DNA from: Pseudomonas sp. C1C7
Lineage (GTDB): Bacteria; Pseudomonadota; Gammaproteobacteria; Pseudomonadales; Pseudomonadaceae
Assembly (NCBI RefSeq): GCF_013359595.1
Contig: NZ_JABFMP010000003.1
Coordinates: 1-64,000, forward strand
Length of the DNA: 64,000 nt
Direction of reading: 5' to 3'
Part shown: positions 26,288 to 35,893 of the stretch, piece by piece
Position numbering within the stretch: position 1 is the first letter of the stretch
Layout of the letters: each line of letters starts with the position of its first letter
Translations under genes and position numbers: made by a program
Notes under the pieces: generated by a model
Databases searched by the model: none
Seen by the model: the letters and a program-made list of their open reading frames with translations, nothing else
Told to the model about the DNA's origin: nothing

Positions 26288-28570
26288 TTAAAGCGACGAG
26301 TATTTCTTGCGCAGACGCTGACGAATCAGTTCCGCGAGGGTGTTCATGATGAAGGTGAACAACAGCAGCACCAGCGCCGAGAGGAACAGCACGCGGTAGT
26401 GGCTGCCGCCGACTTCCGACTCGGGCATTTCCACCGCCACGTTGGCGGCCAGGGTGCGCAGGCCTTCGAACAGGTTCATTTCCATGACCGGGGTGTTGCC
26501 GGTGGCCATCAGTACGATCATGGTTTCACCGACCGCACGGCCCATGCCGATCATCAGCGCCGAGAAAATGCCCGGGCTGGCGGTGAGGATCACCACGCGG
26601 GTCATGGTCTGCCACGGCGTGGCGCCCAGCGCCAGGGAACCGAGGGTCAGGCCGCGAGGCACGCTGAACACGGCGTCTTCGGCGATGGAGTAGATGTTCG
26701 GGATCACGGCGAAGCCCATGGCCAGGCCAACCACCAGTGCATTGCGCTGGTCGTAGGTGATGCCCAGGTCGTGGGAAATCCACAGGCGCATGTCGCCGCC
26801 GAAGAACCAGTTTTCCATGTACGGGCTCATGTACAGCGACAACCAGCCCACGAACAGGATCACCGGAATCAGCAGCGCGCTTTCCCAACCATCCGGGATG
26901 CGCAGACGGATCGACTCAGGCAGGCGGCTGAAAACGAAACCGGCAACCAGGATGCCGATCGGCAGCAGCATCAGCAGGCTGAAGATGCCCGGCAGGTGCC
27001 CTTCGACATAGGGCGCGAGGAACAGACCGGCGAAGAAACCGAGGATCACCGTCGGCATCGCTTCCATCAACTCGATCACCGGCTTGACCTTGCGGCGCAT
27101 GCCCGGGGCCATGAAGTAGGCGGTGTAGATAGCAGCGGCAACGGCCAGAGGCGCGGCCAGCAGCATGGCGTAGAACGCGGCTTTCAGGGTACCGAAGGTC
27201 AGCGGCGAGAGACTCAGCTTCGGTTCGAAGTCGGTGTTGGCGGCGGTCGATTGCCAGACGTATTTAGGCTCGTCGTAGTTCTCGTACCAGACCTTGCTCC
27301 ACAACGCGCTCCAGGAAACTTCCGGGTGCGGGTTGTCCAGCAGCAACGGATGAATCTTGCCACCGGCTTCCACGATCACGCGGTTGGCCCGTGGCGACAG
27401 ACCGAACAGGCCCTGGCCTTCGACCACCTGATCCACCAGCAGGGTGCGGTGCGCAGTGCTGTGGAACACGCCGAGCTTGCCCGAAGCATCCAGGGCAACG
27501 AAGCCCTTGCGGCGTTCTTCCGCGGTGATTTCCACGATCGGCGTGGTGCCCATCTGGAAGGTACGGATTTGCTTCAGGCGTTGCTCGCCATCGTGATCGC
27601 GAGCCATGAACCACTGGGCCAAACCGCCCTTGGAGTCGCCGATGATCAGCGAAATGCCGCCCACCAGCTGGGTACTGGCGGTGACTTGAGCGTCACCGTC
27701 TTCCAGCAATTTGTAGCGACCGTTCAGGCTCTTGTCGCGCAGGCTGAACACGTCCGCCTGGGCACGACCGTTGATCACATACAGCCACTGCTGACGCGGG
27801 TCGACGAAGATGTTTTTCACCGCTTCGGTCATTTGCGGCAGGTCGATGCGCTTCTGCTCGTTGGTGACTTCGCCGGTCATCATGTTTTCTTCGCTGGTCA
27901 GCGACAGAACATTGAGCTGCGAACCGGTAGCGCCAACCAGCATCAGGGTTGAATCGGTGGCATTGAGGCTGACGTGCTCCAGCGCACCGCCGCCTTCGTT
28001 CAGGGTGATCGGCGCTTCGCCGTACGGGTATTCGATGGCCGGCGTGATGGTTTTCTTGCCGTCCGGATAGCTGACTTTATAGGTGTGACGCAACACCAGC
28101 GCCTGACCGTTGGACAGGCCCACCGCTACCAATGGATGACCTGGCTGGTCTTCACCGATGGAGGTAACGCTGGCACCGGCTGGAACCGGCAGATCGACGC
28201 GCTTGAGTTCAGCGCCACTGTCGATGTCGAAGAACAAGGCCTGGCCCTTGTCGGAAACCCGCATGGCCACCTGGTTCTGTTCTTCCAGGGCGATCATCAA
28301 CGGCTTGCCGGCGTCTTGCATCCAGGCTGGCGTGATGGCGTCCGTGGACGTCAGGCTGGCACCCTGGAACAGGGGGGCCACGACGTAGGCAAGGAAGAAG
28401 AAAATCAGGGTAATCGCACCCAGCACTGCAAGGCCGCCAACGAGGACGTACCAGCGGGTCAGGCGATCTTTGAGCGCCCGAATGCGGCGCTTGCGTTGCA
28501 GCTCAGGCGTATTGAAGTCAATTCGCTTGGGGGGATTTGTAGTCATGTTGGAATTGGCCAGATCATTCAT
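26288..28570 (-). CDS. pstC: Phosphate ABC transporter permease PstC (long form)
   Basis: A 760-residue permease with one N-terminal helix (VGGLAVLGAITLIFFFLAYVV), a large periplasmic region of roughly 400 residues that looks like beta-propeller repeats, and a C-terminal membrane domain (about 460 onward) with the EAA-type loop LGSLALGATPWQTMTRVVILTAS. ATG 28570 (MNDLANSN) is used; ATG 28546 (MTTNPPKR) is possible because the Pho box is only 22 bases upstream. It starts the pstCAB-phoU operon, separate from pstS. Confidence 0.92.
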   Translation of the reverse strand: MNDLANSNMTTNPPKRIDFNTPELQRKRRIRALKDRLTRWYVLVGGLAVLGAITLIFFFLAYVVAPLFQGASLTSTDAITPAWMQDAGKPLMIALEEQNQVAMRVSDKGQALFFDIDSGAELKRVDLPVPAGASVTSIGEDQPGHPLVAVGLSNGQALVLRHTYKVSYPDGKKTITPAIEYPYGEAPITLNEGGGALEHVSLNATDSTLMLVGATGSQLNVLSLTSEENMMTGEVTNEQKRIDLPQMTEAVKNIFVDPRQQWLYVINGRAQADVFSLRDKSLNGRYKLLEDGDAQVTASTQLVGGISLIIGDSKGGLAQWFMARDHDGEQRLKQIRTFQMGTTPIVEITAEERRKGFVALDASGKLGVFHSTAHRTLLVDQVVEGQGLFGLSPRANRVIVEAGGKIHPLLLDNPHPEVSWSALWSKVWYENYDEPKYVWQSTAANTDFEPKLSLSPLTFGTLKAAFYAMLLAAPLAVAAAIYTAYFMAPGMRRKVKPVIELMEAMPTVILGFFAGLFLAPYVEGHLPGIFSLLMLLPIGILVAGFVFSRLPESIRLRIPDGWESALLIPVILFVGWLSLYMSPYMENWFFGGDMRLWISHDLGITYDQRNALVVGLAMGFAVIPNIYSIAEDAVFSVPRGLTLGSLALGATPWQTMTRVVILTASPGIFSALMIGMGRAVGETMIVLMATGNTPVMEMNLFEGLRTLAANVAVEMPESEVGGSHYRVLFLSALVLLLFTFIMNTLAELIRQRLRKKYSSL

Positions 28571-28592
28571 TCGCACACCCTAGCGATCCTGT

Positions 28593-28610
28593 ATGACAGA
28601 AAGATGACAA
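28593..28610 (-). promoter_or_regulatory. Pho box upstream of pstC
   Basis: On the minus strand TTGTCATCTTTCTGTCAT matches the PhoB consensus at almost every position, two half sites 11 bases apart. A weak -10 box would fall about 28582-28577, placing the transcript start close to the first ATG. Confidence 0.85.
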
Positions 28611-28685
28611 TGCAGTGACGCGACAAATCCTCCGCTGGCGGTACCAGCAGGGGATAGAAAACAGGTGGGCCGGCGTACCGGCTTC

Positions 28686-28776
28686 GTAGGAGCAGAGCTT
28701 GCTCGCGAAGGGGTCGTTACTTTCAACGTTTATGCTGACTGAACCACCACCTTCGCGAGCAAGCTTCGCTCTACAG
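28686..28776. repeat. REP pair, family A
   Basis: GTAGGAGCAGAGCTTGCTCG and the inverted CGCGAGCAAGCTTCGCTCTA separate pstS from pstC and may end the pstS transcript. Confidence 0.88.
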
Positions 28777-28804
28777 GTCCGAGATGTAGCCCGGACCTAG
28801 GGTT

Positions 28805-29806
28805 TTACTTTTTTGCGACTTCAGCGCCGCCTTCCTGCAGACCCAGGTCAGCCAGTGCTTTTGCAGCAACCTTGGCTGGCAGTGGGATGTAACCGTCTTT
28901 GACTACAACTTCCTGACCCTGCTTGGACAGAACCAGTTTCACGAACTCGGCTTCCAGCGGGGCCAGAGGCTTGTTCGGGGCCTTGTTCACGTAAACGTAC
29001 AGGAAGCGCGACAGCGGGTACTTGCCGTTCAGGGCGTTTTCTTCGGTGTCTTCGATGAAGTCAGTGCTGCCTTTCTTGGCCAGAGCCACGGTCTTCACGC
29101 TGGCGGTCTTGTAACCGATACCCGAGTAACCGATGCCGTTCAGCGAGGAGCTGATGGACTGAACGACCGAAGCCGAACCTGGTTGCTCGTTCACGTTAGC
29201 CTTGTAGTCGCCTTTGCACAGAGCTTCTTCCTTGAAGTAGCCGTAGGTGCCGGATACCGAGTTGCGACCGAACAGTTGAACTGGCTTGTTGGCCAGGTCG
29301 CCGGTCACGCCCAGGTCACCCCAGGTTTTCACGTCGGTTTTAGCGCCGCACAGACGGGTGGACGAGAAGATCGCATCGACCTGTTCCATGGTCAGGTGCT
29401 GGATCGGGTTGTCCTTGTGTACGAAGACAGCCAGGGCGTCCACGGCAACCGGGATAGCGGTTGGCTTGTAGCCGTATTTCTGTTCGAAGGCAGCCAGTTC
29501 GGTGTCCTTCATCTTGCGGCTCATGGGACCTAAGTTGGAGGTGCCTTCAGTCAGTGCAGGTGGCGCGGTGGCGGAGCCAGCGGCCTGAATCTGGATGTTT
29601 ACGTTCGGGTATTCTTTTTTGTAGTTCTCAGCCCAGAGGGTCATGAGGTTGGCCAGAGTGTCGGAACCAACGCTGGACAGGTTGCCCGACACACCGGTGG
29701 TCTTGGTGTAGCTCGGGATAGCAGGGTCAACAGCGGCAACCGCGTTGGCAGTCGCAACGCCAGCAGCGACAAAAGTCATTGCCGCCATCAAACGCTTCAG
29801 TTTCAT
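28805..29806 (-). CDS. pstS: Phosphate ABC transporter substrate-binding protein PstS
   Basis: A 333-residue periplasmic phosphate-binding protein with a signal peptide of about 25 residues ([20 protein letters not shown]...). Binding-site regions are visible in [35 protein letters not shown] and [26 protein letters not shown] precedes the ATG. It is a separate transcription unit with its own Pho box, upstream of pstC on the same strand. Confidence 0.96.
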   Translation of the reverse strand: MKLKRLMAAMTFVAAGVATANAVAAVDPAIPSYTKTTGVSGNLSSVGSDTLANLMTLWAENYKKEYPNVNIQIQAAGSATAPPALTEGTSNLGPMSRKMKDTELAAFEQKYGYKPTAIPVAVDALAVFVHKDNPIQHLTMEQVDAIFSSTRLCGAKTDVKTWGDLGVTGDLANKPVQLFGRNSVSGTYGYFKEEALCKGDYKANVNEQPGSASVVQSISSSLNGIGYSGIGYKTASVKTVALAKKGSTDFIEDTEENALNGKYPLSRFLYVYVNKAPNKPLAPLEAEFVKLVLSKQGQEVVVKDGYIPLPAKVAAKALADLGLQEGGAEVAKK

Positions 29807-29872
29807 GCCTTACTCCTAGCAGATAGGTGTTTTAAGTCGGGGCCAAGTATCAGCAGGCCATGTGAACACTCT

Positions 29873-29890
29873 ATGGCTGAAATATGACAA
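29873..29890 (-). promoter_or_regulatory. Pho box upstream of pstS
   Basis: On the minus strand TTGTCATATTTCAGCCAT has a strong first and a weaker second PhoB half site at the standard 11-base spacing. It lies 66 bases before the pstS ATG. Confidence 0.75.
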
Positions 29891-29940
29891 TTGGATGAAA
29901 GGCCAGTATTGAGCCTCTACACGAAGTTTCGGTATGCCCT

Positions 29941-30004
29941 ATCGCGAGCAGGCTCGCTCCCACATTGATCACGCTGTACCTGTGGGAGCGAGCCTGCTCG
30001 CGAT
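29941..30004. repeat. REP pair, family A
   Basis: ATCGCGAGCAGGCTCGCTCC and its inverted copy lie between the MFS gene and pstS. Confidence 0.9.
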
Positions 30005-30036
30005 GGGGCGATGACTGACGATGAAGAAAGCCGGGC

Positions 30037-31335
30037 TTAGCGCCCCTTCTTCCAGAGATACGCCCCCACCACAATCCCCACCCCGCACAGCACCGCCACG
30101 TAATACGCAGGCCCCATCGTGCTTTCCTTGAGCAGCAGGCTGACGACCATGGGCGTCAGGCCGCCGAAGATCGCGTAGGCAACGTTGTAGGAGAACGACA
30201 GGCCGCTGAAGCGCACCACGGGCGGGAAGGCCTTGACCATCACGTATGGCACCGCGCCGATGGTACCGACCAGCAGGCCGGTCAGGGCGTACATCGGGAA
30301 CAGCCAGTCGGGATGTTCGGCCAGGCTGTGGTAGAAGGTCCAGGAGCTGGCCAGCAACGCGGCGCAGCCGAAGACGAAGACTTTGCCGGCACCGAAGCGA
30401 TCCGCCAGGGCGCCGGAGATCACACAGCCAAAGCTCAGCAGCACGATGGCCACGCTGTTGGATTGCAGGGCCGTGGTCGGCGAGAACTTGTAGACCGTCT
30501 GCAACACGGTCGGAGTCATCAGGATCAGGACCACGATCGCGGCCGACAGCAGCCAGGTCAGCAGCATCGAAATGGCGATGGCGCCGCGATGGTCACGCAG
30601 CACCGCGCGCAACGGCACTTCTTCGGCCAGGGCCTTGCGCTGTTGCATTTCAGCGAACACCGGGGTTTCGTGCAGCCAGCGGCGCAGGTACACCGAGAAC
30701 AGGCCGAATACGCCACCCAGCAGGAACGGGATACGCCAGGCGTAATCGGACACTTCCACCGGGGTGTAGATGCTGTTGATTGCCGTGGCGACCAGCGAGC
30801 CCAGCAGGATGCCCGCGGTCAGGCCGCTGGTGAGGGTGCCGCAGGCATAGCCGATATGGCGTTGCGGCACGTGTTCGGAAACGAAGACCCAGGCCCCCGG
30901 CACCTCACCGCCAATCGCCGCGCCCTGGATGACTCGCATCAGCAGCAACAGGATCGGCGCCCACATGCCGATCTGCGCGTAGGTCGGCAGCAGGCCCATG
31001 ATCAGGGTCGGTACCGCCATCATGAAAATGCTCAGGGTGAACATTTTCTTGCGCCCCAGCAGGTCGCCGAAGTGCGCCATCACGATGCCGCCCAGCGGCC
31101 GCGCCAGGTAGCCGGCGGCGAAAATGCCGAAGGTCTGCATCATGCGCAGCCAGTCCGGCATGTCCGCCGGGAAGAACAGCTTGCCCACCACGGTCGCGAA
31201 GAACACGAAGATGATGAAGTCGTAGAACTCCAGCGCACCGCCCAGGGCGGACAGCGAGAGTGTCTTGTAGTCGCTGCGGGTCAGCGGACGTGCGGATGGG
31301 GCTGGCTGCGCGATACTCGAGGGCGCTGGGGTCAT
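30037..31335 (-). CDS. MFS transporter of the metabolite:H+ symporter type
   Basis: A 432-residue membrane transporter with about 12 helices. ALGGALEFYDFIIFVFFATVVGKLFFP and YLARPLGGIVMAHFGDLLGRKKMF are characteristic of the metabolite:H+ symporter group (ProP, KgtP, citrate carriers), whose substrates are organic acids or osmolytes. The start is ATG 31335 after AGAGAAG; the longer open frame has no family match. A homologue sits upstream of pstS in P. aeruginosa, but no Pho box was seen here, so a phosphate link is not shown. Confidence 0.9.
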   Translation of the reverse strand: MTPAPSSIAQPAPSARPLTRSDYKTLSLSALGGALEFYDFIIFVFFATVVGKLFFPADMPDWLRMMQTFGIFAAGYLARPLGGIVMAHFGDLLGRKKMFTLSIFMMAVPTLIMGLLPTYAQIGMWAPILLLLMRVIQGAAIGGEVPGAWVFVSEHVPQRHIGYACGTLTSGLTAGILLGSLVATAINSIYTPVEVSDYAWRIPFLLGGVFGLFSVYLRRWLHETPVFAEMQQRKALAEEVPLRAVLRDHRGAIAISMLLTWLLSAAIVVLILMTPTVLQTVYKFSPTTALQSNSVAIVLLSFGCVISGALADRFGAGKVFVFGCAALLASSWTFYHSLAEHPDWLFPMYALTGLLVGTIGAVPYVMVKAFPPVVRFSGLSFSYNVAYAIFGGLTPMVVSLLLKESTMGPAYYVAVLCGVGIVVGAYLWKKGR

Positions 31336-31700
31336 GGCAAAGGCTTCTCTTATAGACAGATCTACCGCCCCTACAACGCTGGCAAGGGCTCGGGCAGGTC
31401 CGGCACGATAACAAATTGTTCGAAAAAGCACATAGAGGCGCGTATTTGACGGTCAAAATGAGAACCGGATGGTCGTATCGGAGTCTATCGACCGATATAC
31501 TCGCAACACTGTGTAATAGCTTTTCAGGGTTGCTGTGCGAAAACGCCTGTCAGGTTCATAGGCGATTTCGCAGAGTTTCCCTTTAGGCGCCTTTATGGAA
31601 AACGTGACGAACGTAGTATGTTCGGTGCTGAATCGTTTTTCCGAAGACGGCTATTCACTGAAAGACCAACGAAGAGTCACGGGTCAGAGGCACCCCCGGC
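31336..31700. other. 365-base divergent intergenic region
   Basis: It lies between the divergent MFS and thioesterase genes and must hold both promoters. An imperfect inverted repeat (GTATCGG ... CCGATATAC) is visible near 31474-31499. I see no credible small gene; a short open frame from 31595 overlaps the thioesterase gene out of frame and is rejected. Confidence 0.4.
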
Positions 31701-32105
31701 ATGATAGAGCTCGAACAAGAAGATCCGATCCCGCAAGGCGACCTGGCCCTGCAAATCACCGCGCTTCCCCGCGAAACCAACGGCTTTGGCGATATTTTCG
31801 GCGGCTGGCTGGTGGCGCAGATGGATTTGGCCGGCACCGCGATGGCCAGCAAGGTCGCCGGTGGCCGCGTGGCCACGGTGGCGATCGACCGCATGGCATT
31901 TCTGGTGCCGGTGGCGGTGGGCGCTCAGCTCTCCTTCTATACCCAGGCGCTGGAAATCGGCCGCAGTTCGATCAAGATGATGGTCGAAGTCTGGAGCGAC
32001 GATCCGCTGTCCAGCGAATGGCGCAAGGTGACCGAGGCGGTCTTCGTGTTCGTCGCCATCGACGGTAGCGGCCGCACTCGCTCGGTTCCGCCAAGAGCTC
32101 GCTGA
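31701..32105 (+). CDS. YciA-like acyl-CoA thioesterase
   Basis: A 134-residue single-hotdog protein. NGFGDIFGGWLVAQMDLAGTAMA carries the catalytic Asp of the YciA/cytosolic acyl-CoA hydrolase group, and RVATVAIDRMAFLVPVAVG and MMVEVWSDD follow in the usual order. It would hydrolyse acyl-CoA in the cytoplasm. AGAGG lies 8 bases before the ATG. Confidence 0.88.
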   Translation: MIELEQEDPIPQGDLALQITALPRETNGFGDIFGGWLVAQMDLAGTAMASKVAGGRVATVAIDRMAFLVPVAVGAQLSFYTQALEIGRSSIKMMVEVWSDDPLSSEWRKVTEAVFVFVAIDGSGRTRSVPPRAR

Positions 32106-32194
32106 GCATCAAGGCATCGCGTTAATCAGCCCCGCTAAACCCGGCGACCGTTTTGCGGTCCATTGCAGTCCTGATACTGATCGAGAGCTGTCCC

Positions 32195-33094
32195 ATGAGC
32201 ACGCCCAACGTTGAAGCCGTAAAACTGGATGAACTGAACTGCTGGCGTATTCGCCACGGTCAGGCCGAATTACTGGTGGCCCAGCAAGGTGCGCACATCC
32301 TCAGCTATCAGGTCGCCGGTCAGCCGCCTGTAATCTGGCTCAACGACGAGGCTGTGTTCAAGACCGGCAAAAGCATCCGCGCCGGCGTGCCGGTGTGCTG
32401 GCCTTGGTTCGGCAATTTCGAGCGCAATCCGCAGAGCGTGAAGGCGATGCGCGTCAGCCAGGAACCGGCACCGGCCCATGGTCTGGTGCGGGCGATGGAC
32501 TGGGAACTGGGTGGCATCGAGGCCGAGGGCGAAAGCCTGAAGGTCGAGTTCCTCCTGCCCTACCCCGAAGGCGGCCTGCCGGGCTGGCCGCATCAGGTCG
32601 ACTTGAAGCTGAGCATCCGCCTGGACTCGCAACTGCACATCAGCCTGACCAGCCATAACCAGGGCGCCGAGACGGTGACCATCAGCCAGGCGCTGCACAG
32701 CTATTTCGCCGTCAGCGATGTGCGCAAGGTGCATGTCGAGGGCGTGAATGGCCTGAGCTACATCGAGACGCTGGAAGACTGGAAAACCAAGTCGCAAACC
32801 GGCGACCTGCAGTTCACCGGCGAAACCGACCGCATCTACCTCAACGCCCCGGCGAAGCTGAGCATCGTCGACCCGGCGTGGGAACGTCGTATCGAGCTGA
32901 CCAGCACTGGTTCGCGCACGGCGGTGATCTGGAACCCGTGGGTTGATCGCGCTGCAGCGCTCAGTGACATGGCCGATGACGGTTGGCAGCGCATGCTGTG
33001 CATCGAGACGGCGAATGTGATGGATGATGTGGTGGCGCTGAAGCCGGGGGCCAGCCATACCCTGGGTGTGAGCATCGGCAGCAAGCCTCTGTAA
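32195..33094 (+). CDS. D-hexose-6-phosphate mutarotase (YeaD-like)
   Basis: A 299-residue galactose-mutarotase-fold enzyme expected to interconvert alpha and beta anomers of glucose 6-phosphate. AGVPVCWPWFG, PAHGLVRAMDWEL (first catalytic His), ISQALHSYFAVSD (second His) and the late TAVIWNPWVDRAA are typical. ATG 32195 is used; an upstream in-frame start has no support. It is a single-gene unit followed by a REP pair. Confidence 0.92.
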   Translation: MSTPNVEAVKLDELNCWRIRHGQAELLVAQQGAHILSYQVAGQPPVIWLNDEAVFKTGKSIRAGVPVCWPWFGNFERNPQSVKAMRVSQEPAPAHGLVRAMDWELGGIEAEGESLKVEFLLPYPEGGLPGWPHQVDLKLSIRLDSQLHISLTSHNQGAETVTISQALHSYFAVSDVRKVHVEGVNGLSYIETLEDWKTKSQTGDLQFTGETDRIYLNAPAKLSIVDPAWERRIELTSTGSRTAVIWNPWVDRAAALSDMADDGWQRMLCIETANVMDDVVALKPGASHTLGVSIGSKPL

Positions 33095-33110
33095 CGCAAC
33101 ACAACCAGAT

Positions 33111-33198
33111 GCGGGAGCGGGCTTGCTCGCGAAAGCGGTATGTCAGTCACGTTGATGTCGACTGACACGCCCTCTTCGCGAGCAAGCCCGCTCCCACA
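33111..33198. repeat. REP pair, family A
   Basis: GCGGGAGCGGGCTTGCTCGC and its inverted copy sit between the convergent mutarotase and DUF3299 genes. Confidence 0.9.
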
Positions 33199-33229
33199 TT
33201 TTTGATTTGTGTATGGCTTGGATGACGTT

Positions 33230-33766
33230 TTAGAGATCCGACTCCTTCACCACCCGAACCTTCGCCGCATCCAGCGCATACGCCGCATCCGCCAGGTCAT
33301 TACTGACCTTCTCGATCTTCAGCGTGCCGGTGACCCACAGCGGCGTGTAGATATCGTTGAGCTTCAAACCCTTTGGATAACGCACCAGCACCAGTTGGTT
33401 TGGCGGCGGTGGCGGGACGTGGATGCAGGCGCCTGGATACGGCACGAGGAAGAACAGCGTGCTGTGGCCCTTGGCGTCGGTTTCCAGCGGCACGGGATAA
33501 CCACCCAGACGAATGTTCTTGTCATTCATCGACGCAACAGTCTTGGTCGAATACATCACCGCCGGCAGGCCTTTGCTCTGCTTCATGCCACCCTTTTCGG
33601 TAAAGGTGCCATTGGCTTCGGGGGAGTTGTGATCGATCTCGGGCATGGCCTCGAGGGCTTTCTGGTCCGACTTGGGCATCAGTTCCAGCCAGTCGGTTTC
33701 CGGCAGTTCGCCGGCGTGGGCCAGACCGCTGCCCAGCAAAAGAAGAGTTATCAGAAGACGACGCAT
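33230..33766 (-). CDS. Secreted DUF3299 protein
   Basis: A 178-residue exported protein with signal peptide MRRLLITLLLLGSGLAHA. The mature part has RLGGYPVPLE, FFLVPYPGACIHVPPPPPNQLVLVRYP and TPLWVTGTLKIEK, the diagnostic stretch of DUF3299. Function is not known. The conserved Cys-Ile-His in PGACIHVPPPP could bind metal, which is my inference. It stands alone. Confidence 0.85.
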   Translation of the reverse strand: MRRLLITLLLLGSGLAHAGELPETDWLELMPKSDQKALEAMPEIDHNSPEANGTFTEKGGMKQSKGLPAVMYSTKTVASMNDKNIRLGGYPVPLETDAKGHSTLFFLVPYPGACIHVPPPPPNQLVLVRYPKGLKLNDIYTPLWVTGTLKIEKVSNDLADAAYALDAAKVRVVKESDL

Positions 33767-33810
33767 GAAGGTGCTCGGAGTAGGAAAGGACGTGAAGCGC
33801 CGAGCATTCT

Positions 33811-33841
33811 AGTCCTCTCGGACTGCCCAGCCGAGAGGACT
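33811..33841. terminator. Hairpin between the DUF3299 and GlsB-like genes
   Basis: AGTCCTCTCGG pairs with CCGAGAGGACT across a 9-base loop, 13 bases beyond the GlsB-like stop. No proper T-run follows on the minus strand, so termination is uncertain. Confidence 0.45.
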
Positions 33842-33853
33842 TTGTCGTCTGGA

Positions 33854-34099
33854 TCAGTTCTTTTTGATCATGCCGTAGATGATCAGCAGGATGATCGCGC
33901 CGACCAGCGCGCCGATGAAACCGGCTGCCTGGCCCGCCTGGTAAATGCCCAGGGCCTGGCCGCCGTAGGTGGCCGCCAGCGAACCGCCGATACCGAGCAG
34001 AATGGTCATGATCCAGCCCATGCTGTCATCGCCCGGTTTCAGGAACCGCGCCAGCAGGCCGACGATCAGGCCGATAAAGATGGTTCCGATAATTCCCAT
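33854..34099 (-). CDS. GlsB/YeaQ/YmgE family membrane stress protein
   Basis: An 81-residue inner-membrane protein made of three helices: GIIGTIFIGLIVGLLARFLKPG, MGWIMTILLGIGGSLAATYGG and AAGFIGALVGAIILLIIYGMI. This is the complete transglycosylase-associated (YeaQ) family pattern. Members are general stress proteins of unclear activity. AGAGGGAAATGCC precedes the start. Confidence 0.92.
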   Translation of the reverse strand: MGIIGTIFIGLIVGLLARFLKPGDDSMGWIMTILLGIGGSLAATYGGQALGIYQAGQAAGFIGALVGAIILLIIYGMIKKN

Positions 34100-34237
34100 G
34101 GCATTTCCCTCTGAATTGGAAGATATGCGAAAGCCTAGTCAGACTTTCGCATCCTGCCATGAGAGAACGGCGGTCCCTGAATGGTTCCACCGTTGCCACA
34201 TGAAACCGGATTTACCTGGCGGCTTCGTTTGGCGACG

Positions 34238-35320
34238 CTACTCAGCGATGAGCGCTTCGACCTTGAGGATCTGCGCCGCCAACGTCTCGCGATCGGCGCA
34301 GCGCAGGTTGGCGTGACCGACCTTGCGGCCAGCCTTGAACGCCTTGCCGTAGTGATGCAGATGGCAATCGGCGATGGCCAGGACTTTTTCGGTCTCGGGC
34401 ACTTTGCCGATGAAGTTGAGCATCGCGCTTTCGCCGACCTTGGCAGTCGAACCCAGCGGCAGGCCGGCGACCGCCCGCAGGTGGTTTTCGAACTGACTGC
34501 ACTCGGTGCCTTCAGTGGTCCAGTGCCCGGAGTTGTGCACGCGCGGAGCGATTTCGTTGGCCTTGAGGCCACCGTCGACTTCAAAGAACTCGAACGCCAT
34601 CACGCCGACGTAGTCCAGCTGCTTGAGCACACGGCTGGAGTAGTCTTCGGCCAGGGCCTGCAGCGGGTGATCGGTGCTGGCCACGGACAGCTTGAGGATG
34701 CCGCTTTCGTGGGTGTTGTGGACCAACGGGTAGAACTTCGTTTCGCCATCGCGAGCGCGCACGGCGATCAGCGAGACTTCACCGGTGAACGGTACGAAGC
34801 CTTCCAGCAGGCACGCCACGCTGCCCAGTTCGGCGAAGGTGCCGACCACATCCTCAGGGGTGCGCAGGACTTTCTGGCCCTTGCCGTCGTAACCCAGAGT
34901 GCGGGTTTTCAGCACGGCCGGCAGACCGATGGCAGCCACGGCGGCATCCAGGTCAGCCTGGGACTGAATGTCGGCGAACGCCGGGGTCGGAATCCCCAGG
35001 TCCTTGAACATGCTCTTCTCGAACCAGCGATCGCGGGCGATGCGCAGGGCTTCGGCGCTCGGGTAGACCGGCACGAATTGCGAGAGGAACGCCACGGTTT
35101 CCGCCGGCACGCTTTCAAACTCGAAGGTCACCAGATCGACTTGATCGGCCAGCTGACGCAGGTGGTCCTGGTCACCGTAATCGGCGCGCAGGTGATCGCC
35201 CAATGCCGCGGCGCAGGCGTCCGGCGCCGGGTCCAGGAAAGCGAAGTTCATGCCCAGCGGAGTGCCCGCCAGCGCCAACATGCGACCCAACTGGCCGCCA
35301 CCGATTACACCGATCTTCAT
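34238..35320 (-). CDS. purK: N5-carboxyaminoimidazole ribonucleotide synthase
   Basis: A 360-residue ATP-grasp enzyme that carboxylates aminoimidazole ribonucleotide with bicarbonate and ATP in purine synthesis. It begins MKIGVIGGGQLGRMLALAG and has LPAVLKTRTLGYDGKGQKVL, VACLLEGFVPFTGEVSLIAVR and ANEIAPRVHNSGHWTTEG. It is the second gene of purEK, 11 bases after purE. ATG 35320 is preferred over the in-frame start nine bases upstream. Confidence 0.96.
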   Translation of the reverse strand: MKIGVIGGGQLGRMLALAGTPLGMNFAFLDPAPDACAAALGDHLRADYGDQDHLRQLADQVDLVTFEFESVPAETVAFLSQFVPVYPSAEALRIARDRWFEKSMFKDLGIPTPAFADIQSQADLDAAVAAIGLPAVLKTRTLGYDGKGQKVLRTPEDVVGTFAELGSVACLLEGFVPFTGEVSLIAVRARDGETKFYPLVHNTHESGILKLSVASTDHPLQALAEDYSSRVLKQLDYVGVMAFEFFEVDGGLKANEIAPRVHNSGHWTTEGTECSQFENHLRAVAGLPLGSTAKVGESAMLNFIGKVPETEKVLAIADCHLHHYGKAFKAGRKVGHANLRCADRETLAAQILKVEALIAE

Positions 35321-35331
35321 CGTCAACAACC

Positions 35332-35823
35332 TCAGGCGATGCGTGGGTCTGGATTTTCCAGGACGCTGTCAGTCTGCTCAGCGCGGAAGGTTTTCAGCAC
35401 GTCGTGGAACTGCGGGTGCTTGGCGCCCAGGATGCTCGCCGACAGCAGCGCTGCGTTGATCGCACCGGCTTTACCGATAGCCAGAGTGGCAACCGGAATA
35501 CCGGCTGGCATCTGCACGATGGAGAGCAGCGAATCGACGCCCGACAGCATTGCCGATTGCACCGGCACGCCGAGTACCGGCAGGTGGGTCTTGGCCGCAC
35601 ACATGCCAGGCAGGTGAGCCGCGCCACCGGCACCGGCGATGATCACCTCGATGCCACGGGCTTCGGCTTCCTCAGCGTACTGGAACAGCAGGTCCGGGGT
35701 GCGGTGGGCAGAGACCACTTTCACCTCGTAGGGGATGCCGAGCTTTTCCAGCATATCGGCGGTGTGGCTAAGGGTGGACCAATCGGACTTGGAGCCCATG
35801 ATCACGCCAACCAGTGCACTCAT
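35332..35823 (-). CDS. purE: N5-carboxyaminoimidazole ribonucleotide mutase
   Basis: A 163-residue enzyme that moves the carboxyl group made by Pur[20 protein letters not shown] and [19 protein letters not shown] are the class I PurE signatures, and the active-site His lies in SAHRTP. AGAGAAGAGG precedes the ATG. It leads the purEK operon, and an attenuator-like hairpin lies in its leader. Confidence 0.96.
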   Translation of the reverse strand: MSALVGVIMGSKSDWSTLSHTADMLEKLGIPYEVKVVSAHRTPDLLFQYAEEAEARGIEVIIAGAGGAAHLPGMCAAKTHLPVLGVPVQSAMLSGVDSLLSIVQMPAGIPVATLAIGKAGAINAALLSASILGAKHPQFHDVLKTFRAEQTDSVLENPDPRIA

Positions 35824-35870
35824 CGTCGAGCCTCTTCTCTCTGGGCGCCCGCGGGCGCGTCAAAAACAAC

Positions 35871-35893
35871 AAGCCACGCATTATGCGTGGCTT
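35871..35893 (-). terminator. Terminator-like hairpin in the purEK leader
   Basis: AAGCCACGCA and TGCGTGGCTT form a perfect 10-base stem, followed on the minus strand by TTGTTGTTTTTGACG. It lies 48 bases before the purE ATG. It either ends transcription from the LysR gene upstream or acts as an attenuator for purEK. Confidence 0.6.

Noticed and set aside
26081..27952. 623-codon open frame on the plus strand, opposite pstA and pstC
   Set aside because: Its composition (His, Gln, Arg-rich with no motif) is that of an antisense shadow of GC-rich genes; the pst genes on the other strand are certain.
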